A stretch of DNA of 64,000 bases from Paludibacteraceae bacterium (GTDB taxonomy: Bacteria > Bacteroidota > Bacteroidia > Bacteroidales > Paludibacteraceae). The notes beneath the pieces were generated by a model that ran no database searches, had not been told where the DNA came from, and saw only the letters and a list, made by a program, of their open reading frames with translations. Positions within the stretch are counted from its first letter, which is position 1. Every line of letters begins with the position of its first letter. Shown piece by piece: positions 8,401 to 20,400 of the stretch. A program made the position numbers and the translations under genes. The stretch covers positions 62,001-126,000 of the forward strand of contig JAFVBR010000025.1 of the NCBI GenBank assembly GCA_017479885.1, given 5' to 3'.

Positions 8401-11400
8401 CGGATAATAATACTCCGGCCAGACGAGGCGTGCATAGGTTTCATTGCTGCCCGTGTTCATCACACGCTTGCTCGGATAGAGACGATAGTTGCCTTCATCG
8501 GGATTGACGAAGTTAGGACCGAGCAGGACATCACTATTGGTACGACTGATAATCAGGTTGTTTTTAGCATCTTCAACATCTGAAGCGGTAGGATTGGGTT
8601 CGTTGTCAGGCCGTGAGTATGCATTGAATGTGAGGCTGTCGGACACTCCGAGCACAAGTTCTGCACCACCGGCATCAGTTATGCTCCAATGAGTTGCACC
8701 GGAATGAAGCCGGTCTTCACGCCATAGTACGCTATTGTGCATGGACGAATGGAACTCCATGGCAACGGGGTCGCCGTGTGCATCCAGACCATAATCTTCG
8801 GTAGTCTCACGAAGAGTGAGGTGACCGCCGTTCTGGGCAAAAGTACAGTTGAGCACCACTGTGTTGACGGCATCAACAGGATTGCCGGTGGTATTATGGA
8901 AAAGCGAGTTGACGATGAAAGTGCTGCCGCCGCCGCCGTCCACACGCACAGCCGAGACAGGGTTGAGTTCTGATGCACCATTGTTGCGGAAAGTGCAGTT
9001 GCGTATCGTGAGTTTGGGTTTGTTGTTCACTATCCAATAGCAGTTCTCCTCTCTTTCATCGCACTCCATAGACGCAGGAGGCGCAAGCAAGGTAGTGCCT
9101 TTTGCACCTAATGTCTGATTATATTTGGTCTGCTCGTGATAATAGATGGCGGCACCTCCGGCAGACAGTTCAGAGAGTGTATTCTGGAAGGTGATACCAT
9201 CGAAGGTGATAGGTATGGCATGACCTGTCTCGGTGCTGGTCACGCCCTCAACCTGGTCGATAAGAGTGGTATATTGTTCGGCATCAAGGATGTTGACAAT
9301 ATGACCGAGTTGCTGCTCGGTGGTACTGGTTCTGCGAGCGAGGGAGAATACAACGGGGTTCTTTTCGGGATTATAGCCGGCTTCATCGGGTATGTCGGGG
9401 TCGTATCCTCCTCGTATGGTAAGGCTCTCTATTCCATACTCCTTGCCCGTCTGCGGGGTGAGGGCACCATTGTTCATGAGTCGGCTTTGGATAGTGAAAC
9501 TCAGACTGATGTCGTCACCGCTACCGAGCAGGGCATTGGGTTTGTATTCGCCCTTGATGATGTTCACCTGCTTGGCGTGTCCGTTGCGGCTGCGCATGAG
9601 TGTCTCTATTGCAGCCTGCAGATTGGAGGTGGGAGTCTCCCATGAGTAGCCGTCGTTGCCGCGTTCAAGATTCTCATTCTCAGCCACCCAGAGCACATCC
9701 ACTTCGTTCATCTGGTTGATGCGCAGAGAGCGGTGCTGGTATTCATAGACGCCGAAGTCGATATAACTCTTCTCCTCCTGATTCAGGAGCAACGGGTTGG
9801 ACGAGATGCGGAACATATTGCCATGGCTATCGGAGGAGGCATTGAGCATGGAGTTGCGGAACTGCATGTAGAACTGCTCGCCGAGAGGCATGAAAGTGAC
9901 GTGATACTGGTCGGTGAAGGTATAAGCATAGAAGTTATACGGTCCGCCTCCGACACGGTTTTCAGGCAGTTGCTCCCAGGCGTTGGTGCCGCTTTGGTTG
10001 TGGTCGTTGTCAGCACCGCCGGCTTTGCGGAACTCAGTCTCCCCCGAGTCAGTGTCGGAAGTAAGAGTGAGATATGACCAACCGTTGTCAGTAAGGTTGT
10101 TGATACGCGAGGGCATCCAGTTGGCAGAAGGATTGTAGCCTTCCTTGCCTGCCTGCGCCGAGGGCAACACAAAGTTAGGTCCGTCCACGCCTTCGTTCTC
10201 AAAGGTGATATTGATATTGTTGTTGCCTTTGAAGATGCTGTAGTAGTTGACGGCTTCTCCAAGGAAAGGCACTTCGCGCGGGTCGTAAGTGCCGCCGATG
10301 TTGGTTCCAAGTTGCGAGTAGGCATTATATGAGTCAGGAATGGTTATCTTGCCCGGACTGAGTTCCGGTTCAGGACCGAAGCCGGGACGATAGGCACAGA
10401 AGAACATAATCTGATGTTCTTCGAAAGCATCGAGCTCGGTTGTTTCAGCCTCTGTTATAGTACCTGCCTTACGTTTATCAATGAGTTCGAGAGTTCGGTC
10501 TTTGTCGGCAGCAGTGCGGTAGGAATAGACGTCTTTGTTAAGGTCAAGCAGGTCTTTTATCGCAGCCCATCCGCCGGCGAAGGTAACTGCCTCGTCCTCC
10601 AGACCGGAGGCACGGTTGCCCCAATAGATAGTGTTGACGGAGAACTTGTTTGCATCATTGAAGTGGTCAACATATACGGCGGGGTAACTGACAGCCTTGT
10701 TGTTCACCACATCGCAGTTCAGCAGACGCATATTCGAGTATTTGCCTCCCCATATAGCGCCACCGAAAGCCTGACGGTCGTAGCCCGGGGCGGAGGCGGA
10801 CATGCGTTTCGACCAGTCGCCAAGCATTGCCTCGTTGTTGGCAAAGATAGTGTTGGATATACGCACAGTGCTATTGGCGGCTATTGCACCGCCACCGGTA
10901 TATTTTATTATATTTTGTGAGGCATCCGTGTTTTCGTAAGCATCAGGTCCTTCGGTAAAGTTCTGCGCAAACGAAGAGGAGAGGATTGTCAGAGAGCCAT
11001 TGGAGAACACTGCCCCACCCTGAATTGCATTATTACCAAGGAATTGTGATGCCATGATGATGACAGGTATGTCGCGCAGTCCTTTGGCATCGGGGTCCGA
11101 CGAGTCATAGCCCGCAATATCAACCGTGTCGCCTGTCGAGTTGAGTTGTTGTCCGCTGTCAAGGTCTCCGTTCTCCCAACTGCCGTCCACCAGCAAACCT
11201 CCGCCGCGGTAGAACATCCTGGTGTTCCTCACTGCATCGGTTTCCAAATCACGGGCATTGCCATCAGTGATATTGACACCATTAAAGATAATCATACGGT
11301 GCAATTCGGAGTATGCACATTCAGTGCCTGATGAGTGGGCGTCAAGCTGATTGGTGAATTTCATGTGAGACTCAGTACCGTCATCATTGCCAAACCTACG

Positions 11401-14400
11401 CGGGAGAGCCCCGAGATGAGAAGAATCGGCATAACAGGTAAAGACGTGATAAACATTATCTTCCGCTCCGACACCACGCGGTGTCTCACCTGAGAAAGTA
11501 GTAGTATATAGAAATTCCCACGGCTCATAGATATTGTTGCCGTTGATATCCGTACGCGGGCGCTTGCCCCAGATACTATCCGTTATGGAAGAAATGAGCG
11601 ACACTCCGACAGAAGCCGTTATGTCATTCCCGTCGGCATCGTAGATGTCGGTGCGTTCATTACTGCCAACATCAGTGCCGGAATAGTTGAGGATGTCGTT
11701 ACCGGACATAGGCTGAAGGAAGTCGAAGTTGTAGCCTGCCTGACAGTAATAGACGTTGGGGTCGAGTCCTCCAACCACCGACACACCTTCGGGAAGGAGG
11801 AAGGTGGCGGCACGGGCATGCCCCTCTTCGCCACGGGCATTGTGGGTAGGATAGTAATTACCTCCGGCAATGAATATCTCGAAGTGAGTGTCACGATAGA
11901 TGTCACGGAACATCCGGTTGTTTGAAGTCACTTCTTCGCTGCTGCGCAAATCTATTATGTAGTCGAGTGCATCGGAGAAGCGCTGGAAGGGGTTCGCCAT
12001 CGACGAGCCCTGCTGACTATAGAGCGGGTCGCCACTATTGAGCAGAAGATTAGCATTATCAAGGTCAACATACTCAGGGTTTGCCACATAAAGCCTGGTA
12101 AACGGACGCCTTAGAGAAGGCAGCATTTCGAAGTTGAGGGCACGAGCCCCTATCTCAATGAATTTATTGTCTTTGTTTTCGGGAGTAAAGGTCATGTGTT
12201 TGAGATAGGAGATATTACCTTCATCCGCGTCAAACGGTTCCTTCATACGTGCCACACCCGCCATATCACGCAGTTCGAGCGAGGGATAAGAGCGGCGCAG
12301 ACTTTGGTACAGACTATACGGCATACCCGCACGAACGAGAGCCGAGAGCTTCTCCATGTAGTAGTAAGATTCGGTGTTGGTCTGAGAAGTGTAATAAGCG
12401 CGGTCGCCACGCCAACGCATATCGCCGACGCTGTTTTGGGTCCAACGGGTATCTTTGGAATTCTCAGACTGGAGGTCAATGTTGTTGACACCCGGGAGAC
12501 GGCGTGCCTGCACAGCAGTGTATGCAAAGGGATAGTTGTTTTCCGTCATCTCTTTGCCTGTATCGAACACACCTGCCACGTTGTTCATGTCGTTGCTTGT
12601 GTTGTGCCAAAGCACCACTCCCTTGGCACGAAGGTTGGTCTCGTACCACATACCGCCGCCACGCACAGAAGAACTGTTGCCGACTAAGGTGGAATTATAC
12701 ACACGGGCGTATGCAAGGTTGCGCACCGAATCGTTGGAGCCGTAGGCGGCATATTCGTCTTCTGAAGGTTCAACAACATATACGCCACCGCCCAGCTCTG
12801 CGGTGTTGTTTGTGAAGACAGTACCGCTGACAAGCGATGCAGGCAGCAGATACAGACCGCCGCCTTGCTTGGTGGCTTCGTTGTTCTGCACGATACAGTT
12901 GCGGATATGCGCGTATTCGTTCACCACTGCGCCACCACCGCTGCGGTCTTCATCTTCGGTTCCGTTTGCCATGCCGTTTTCTATACTGATGCCGTCCACT
13001 ATGGCGCGGTCCTTCAGACTGCGGAGTACGTTCTCTTTATAGAGCGAATTATCAACATTGAAGAGGTCGTTGGTAAAGGTCAGTACGTGATAGGCACGAC
13101 CTGTCTCATTGTTTTTTGTGTTAACCACATTGCCAGACAGAGTGGTCTTATGATTAAGCGGGTCGCGATAGGTCTCGTAGAAGTCGTAGGTGTTGTCTAT
13201 ACTGTCGTTGGTGTAGCCGCCCCAAATTTCCACACCGTGCGGTACCATGATAGAGCGCGTAGGCAGCACCTCTTCCGACATGCCCATTGCCATCTTGTTA
13301 TTGGTGGAGCGAATAGGATAATACGTACCCTCCGACAGTTTCACCACCACGTGCTGTATGCCTGACATTGCGGTGTCTTTGGTCAGTCGGCGCACTTTTT
13401 TAACGTCGCCGTCCATATATATATCTTCGTAAGTGGCAGTGATTAAACCTGTCAGTGCTACATTGATTGAGTATATCGTGTCTGGCAATGTGCCGTTGTT
13501 AGCCTTTATCCTATGCAGGTCAAGCTTGAGTCGTGCTGCAGCGTCAAGCACTTTCTGCAGTTTATCGGGGCAGGCAGCATTGTCGGGCGAGTCGGCAGTG
13601 CCGAGACCCTCACCGCTCTCTGCTACATAATATACGGCACACAGTTCGCGTTCTTCGGGCTGTTCCGGGTCGAAAGCCACAAGTTCAAAGCCCGGATGAA
13701 TCTCACGTGTACCATCATACTCGTATGCACCTATATCCACCTGACAGTCTTGTACACGGTCAGCATAGACCACATCGTTCTGAGGAAGAGTTACACCTAC
13801 AACAGCTTTATAATAATTATTACTTTTAATCTGTTCATCAGTAACCTTCAAATTAATATTGTCTCTTATAATATAATGTCGCACACCTGTGTACAGTGCA
13901 GATTCAAAATCTTCCGTGCCTCTGTTAACACAAGTTGTATCTGAGTTTTCCTTATTCTGAAGAGCAAAGTCATTATTTGCTTTAGCTCCTGCCGTATATT
14001 CTCCTGCATTATTTAAGTCTGCACGGAAAGGTGTTGTGGCAGCACTCGGGGCAACACCGTTAATGAATAAATTGTTTACACCAAAATTACCATCTTTTAC
14101 CCCTTCTTTATGCGACAAGATGGCATGTGTGAAGTTTTGTTTTGTTATCTGAGATTCCGACTGAATATAGCAATTAACAAAAGGAGCAACGGGATTACTA
14201 CCACTGGTGATATCAACTGCCAATCCGTTATTTCCATATATTATACAGTTAGCCATAAACAATTCATTACCTGCATCCACTGCCATACGCACACCGCCTA
14301 CCTTCTTATTACCGGAATTGCTATTACTGAATGTTCCCTTATTATATGCAACAGTGTTGTTATAGAACGCCCCGACACATAAGCCCACAGAACCAAAGCC

Positions 14401-17400
14401 ATGAGCATAGTTGTTAGCAATTAGAGAGTTGAAACATGTTCCTTCGTATAAGAACATTCCGCCTGCAAATAATTGGTCCTGTTGAATATCACTACCCCTT
14501 GTGGTGGTATTGTTCAGTATGAAGCAGTTTTCCACCACTGCAGTTGCGCCGTCGCAGAACACGCCTCCTCCTTTAACTTTTGGTGCTGCATAAAAATTAT
14601 CTGTGATTATACAGTTTTTTAGATGTGCTCCCTCGAACAAACAAACACCGGCACCACCCCCATGAGCAGTTACTACATCATATACGAATCCATGACGGAT
14701 AGTGAAACCATCCCAATTAACTTCATTATATTCTTTATAATACCTATCAGGATGAATTGCTTGTTTTCCTCTGGAATGTCTTTTGTACGTAGCGTCATTT
14801 GGAACTCGCTCTGCATGTGCTACAGCATCTGCTAATTTAGTTGCTGGGTTACCCATGCTAACACCATATACAGGATTTGTAATATCAGGCATTGATAACA
14901 CACGCTTACGCAGAGGTGTCCTGCTCTTATCACTATTATTATTTTTTGTTACATACACAAGCGTATCAACAACAACTGTGTCCAAACTGAGGTTCTGAGT
15001 GATAGTTTCAGAATATGATTCCACATAATCATTAGTGGTGTTTATCCTATATAGTTTTGGTACGGCAAACGATAAATACCTGCGATTGTTGCCACCATTA
15101 TTTGCCAATGTTTCCGGGTCTGCTCCATTCTCACCTGTGCTATGCGTTCCGTCACCTACTGAAACATTAAGAGTAAGTGTACCGCTAACCGGTTGCGTAA
15201 TTGGAATCACGTAACGTCTCATTTGGTCAGGGTTATTATGATGGAGCACTATAGGACCTGCACAAGTATCACCATTAGCGTCAATCACACTGAAAACTAC
15301 TCCGGTATTAGCATCGTTACGATAAGCATTTTCATAATATATGGCACTCATGTCAACCTGTAGTTGATAGTTGCCGGCCAGAACATTCTGCATAGTGTTC
15401 CACAGACTTAATCCTGTAAGAGAGCCATCACGAAGCCAAAAACTCGGACCAGTCACCTCTTCTATCTGAGAACTACCGTCGCGTGTATATACTTTATATT
15501 TTGTGGTGTTGCCGTGAGTATAATTACTGCCTACAAGTTTAGCTTTGTTAGGATATTTGATATACCAACAGCTCTGATTTCCGGAGATTTCTTCTTGACC
15601 TATTGTAATCAGAACAGAATCGTTAGGCGATGTATTAACGTTTGTTTTTGTTGTGCTTGGACCTGCATTATTATTATTTGTAAAATTGGGGAAATACAAA
15701 TATGTGGAAGTAACATCAGTTGCACCTGCTGTAGCTTGTACAAAGTGATGGACTACTGTTTGCCTGTCTTCTTTGTTAATAAAAGTATAGGTAGATGATG
15801 TTAAGTTATAATCATCATCATAATAGAAACGTGCATCAGGATTCAGCGTGATGCTGTCTTTTCTTGGGTTTATATCCGACACTTGCAATATTGTTTCATA
15901 ATCTCTTGCTGCAAGACCTGCGTTTTGTGCAGATTTAGGAATCATTACCGTTGTCGAATCTGCCATCAATGCCACACGTTCTTCTTCACCGGGTGAGGCA
16001 TACTTACCGGCAGGGAAACCACCCATCACGGTCACACTGTCACGCATGACAAATCCTTTGTAGTCGGTGTATTTACCTGCGCCGACCCAGACCTGTACTT
16101 CGGTGTTATGCTCCGTTTTATTTTTCTGTGCTGCCTTCTCTACTGCATATTGCAGACCGCTGATATAGTTTTCTTCTCGCTCGTTGCTTATATATGCTAT
16201 CTGATTCTGTATTAGATATACATCATCTTTTGTTCCGGTGTAACTGCTTAGCCATGTGTTATCTGCGGTATGCGGAGTATAATTGCCTTTAGCACGCCAT
16301 AGTGAACGCGATGCGCCAGATATCTCTCCGTAGGGGAATCGAGCGTCATCTCTCCAAACACCGGACAATGAATCTACTTTACTACTATTATTTGTTTTCT
16401 TTGTCGTACTTGATGTGTTGATTGTATTAGATAGTGTATCACGTGTGTTCTGTCTTATACCATCTTCATATACATTTATGACTATAGTGTTGGTGTTCGT
16501 AGTAGATACTTGTTGCTTTTCTCCAGAATAGAAGTTGGTTATATAATCTTCTGCGAACCCGCCTTGGTAACGGTTGTCAGTAGTAAGTACAGGGTTGCCT
16601 GTAGTGGCATTGATAAGGCGGGTAGTGCCATTGTCTTCGTCAAGTTTGTCGCCTTGTGCACTTACGTGTTCGGCTTGCGCAGAAGACATAGCATACACCG
16701 TGTTACCCGCGATAGCGTTGTTCCATGAACTGCCGTCGCGGCGGCCTGCGCCGTCGGGAGTGACATAGAGAACCGTACCCTTCTCAGGCAGGTGGGTGCC
16801 TTCGATGGCACCTATGTCGGGATCACCGCCACGGGTTCGCTCAATGCCATTGATATCCCAAAGCAGATGACTCTCATCGCAAGCGGCATTGACCATCGGG
16901 TTCTGGTTGCCCGGCATATAAGAGGCTATACCGCCGTTCATAGGCTTGTCGCCGTCTTCCGAGTGACCTACGTTGCGGCTCGGGTTGTCGAAATACGGAT
17001 AGTCGAGATAGACCGGACCTGAATCAGTGGTGCCTACCGCCTTGTTCCATGTCCATGAGCCCGAGGCGGGGTGAGCCGTTATATAAGCAGCAGCAGATGT
17101 CGAGTCTGCGAAGAACTGCGGCGACACACCAGTCTCATATATGGTCTGCTGGTACATGTCCACCTTGCGGATAGCCCATTTCTGATACTGGTCGGAGAAG
17201 TCACGGCAGAGCACAGGGAAGCAGTGGGCAGGGTTCTTGGGTTTGGGCGCATCCCAGTCAAGGTAGATATAGTCGCCGTCCACGTTGTTCTGGCTACCCG
17301 AAGCACTGCGGCAACTGAGCGGCCACTCTATCTTCGAGCGGTTGGCGCGGTCCACCTTGCCGTTGGCATAAATCACTGAATTGTAGATGCGCACCTTGCC

Positions 17401-20400
17401 CTCGTTTTCATTAACCACATCTTCGCCCGACACCGGCGTAGGATTGTCGGTATATTCGAGTGTCTCGATGGCGAAACCGGTATTGTTGACTATGTCGCAG
17501 TGGTCCATACGGATTTTTGCCAAGCCTCCGCGTGCAGTGATGACGCCGGCATTGCCTGCACCCGGCACCTGAATAGTGTCCTTGCCGTTGCCTACGGTGT
17601 TGTTGCGGATGACACAGTTGAGTATGTTCAGCTCTGCACGGCTGTATTCGCCGTCAGCCTTCTTGTTGCTGCTGTTCACATACACCGCGGCACCGTCAGG
17701 AGCAGAGCAGTTGGCGATGTATCCGTTGCGGAAGATATTGCCCGTCATGTCGATTCGTTCCGCCTGCTCAACGGAGGCATTGTTGAGAATGAGTCCGCCG
17801 CCATAAGTGATGGCCTCACGCTCACCCGTCACTGGGTCGATAGGAGCATAAGAGTGCTCGTCGTTGAGGTTGGCATTGCCGTCGAACAGACGCAGACCGT
17901 CGATGATGACATTACGTACATTGATTAGTGCGAGCACGTGGGCGGAATTGTTTTCATAGCCGCTCTTGGTGATGTCGGCAGACACCACGGTAGGGTTCTC
18001 CCGCGGTCGGCGGTCGGAAGTGGCAGTGGAGGCGGCATCGGTGGCATAGCCGCCGTAGATACGCATGTTGCTGGTAGGACGGATAGCCGCTGTACGCAGT
18101 TGCGAACCGAGATAGGCATCTATACCTGCCGTGGTGGCATTGTTACCTGCGCCACGGTCAAATCCCTTGACGAGTATCTGCACATGTTTGTAGTAAGCAG
18201 TGTCGGTTCCGGAAACAATGCGGTAGAGACAGTCACCATTGCCGTCGTACCACACTGTTGAGACACCGTCATAGACGAAAACGGTGTCGGTGCCGGAGAC
18301 AGAGCCTATACGCTTCAGGCAGCGGCGGAAATAGTGAATGGCGTCGTTGATAGTGCCCACGGGTTTGTCCCATGTAGCACCGATACCCTGTTCACCTATC
18401 TGTATGCCTTTCTCTCCTGCGTTACGGGCAGGGTCAACAAACAATGTGGGCAACTGTGCTTCTGTGCCATCGTCCGGCAGGTGCGTTCCAAGGAACACAT
18501 CATGACTTTGAGCGTCTGCCACAACGGCTTGGTTGTAAGTGTCAAGACTGCCCTGCGAGTAACCCTTGTCAAGATATTGTTCTTTCTCTTGGTTGCTGAC
18601 CAAGGCAGTACCGAACTGCTCTTCGCGTCGTATGAGTGCGCCGAAGGTGGACATAGGCTCGAACAGGTCGCCGAAGAGGTCGGTGGCTGTGTGGGCATGC
18701 ATTATCCACTGCGATGAAAGGTGGAGGGCATCAGTCACCTGCAGACCCATCTTTGCCATAGATGAGATGGCAGCGGGTTTCCAGTAGATAGGACGGGGGA
18801 TTCCCACTTTCTCGGGGTCGGGCGTATCAACTGATCCGTCGGCATAGTCCTCGTCTATAGTGCCCATAGGCAGCGAGGTGTTCATGCCGGCACCCACGTG
18901 TCCTATCATACGTCCCTTTCCGTTACTTCCTATGAAGTAAGGATAGTTGGCGCTGTTGGCTGCCTCGTTGGTGTTGGTTGACTCAAGCGACATGACACTG
19001 CTCTTCATCACACCTGACCAGTCGGTTATATCGTGCTTCTCTACAGCCGAATAGAAGAACTTTGGTTTCAAGCCTTCTCTTACTACATTGCCCTCTCCGT
19101 CGGTCACGTCTTCAGTAGAACCGGCAATATAAGAAGCGAATTGAATATCGTTGTTGGCCGAGCAGCGGTTGCCCCATACAACAGAGTTGTAGATTTGTCC
19201 TCCATTGAGCACATACACACCGCCACTACGTCCATGACGCCGCCCGTAGTAGGTAACATCGGTACCAACGCAGTTGTTGCGCGTAATAGTAAGGTGATTG
19301 CCGACACCACCATCGTTAAGATAGAGACCACCGGCTTCGGCTGTAGCTGTATTATTTGATATGATACAAGCCGTAGCATGCGGTGAATATACGTTTATCT
19401 CGCCACGTCGCTGTTGTCCGTTGGTCTCACGCCAGTTGTCGAGCGACTGCCACGGATACTCATCAGGCGCATGACAGATGGCGACACCGCCACCCAAGCG
19501 GGAACTATTATTGACGATATATGACCGAGTGACAGAGCCTTCGTAGTCGATGCACACGCCGCCGCCATAGCCTTGCATTATACCCACACCTTGCGACTGG
19601 CAAGTGTGAATCATACAGAAGTCCACATCGCCGCCGCCATCCATGTAAATACCGCCTCCGCGCATTACGGCTTCGCAGTTGTAGATAAGGCAGTTGCGCA
19701 AAGAGGAATTAGGCACCATATAGGCACCACCGCCAAAGCCGGCATGAATGCGGTCGGCAGTAGTCTTGTCGGATGCATAACCGCCGGTGATAGTACAACC
19801 ATCGACGCCTGCAGGGTTGGGGAGAGGCAAGGCATGGTTCTGCTCGTCACCCTCCGCTGATACTGGAATGAAGCCTTCGGTGGCGAACCAGACTACGTGG
19901 TAAGAGTTGCCGGGGAAGGTGGTTACATATTGTCCGTGTGTGGAGTTGAAAGTGAACACAGGCTGGCTGTTGTGGGAGCCGCTGAGAATAGTGGGGTAGC
20001 GGAAGTTCCAAGGTTGCAGTTTGGCATTCTGACCTGACTCGAGCGAAGGCAGTGTGTCAAGAAGCGGACGATAGAGGGTGTCGATACTTCCGTCAGGCAG
20101 ATACGGGCGAGCCTCCTGACGGGTCTCATCAGCGCGGAAACCGCCATAGATATGTATGCCGGAATAGACTTTGAAAGCAGTATATTGCAGTCCGCCGCCG
20201 AAACTCTCGGTAGATTCGGTGGGCTTGTAGGTTCCGGCGCCTACGTAGATACTGCCGCTCTTGAGGTTGTTGTCGATAAGATATTGATGAAGGTCGTTGA
20301 TGGCGTCTTGCAGGTTGTTTTTAGCCTGAGCCCAGGTCATACCCGAACCCTGGTAGCTACCATTGACACGCACATAGCGGATAGTATCGGTCTGGGCAGT

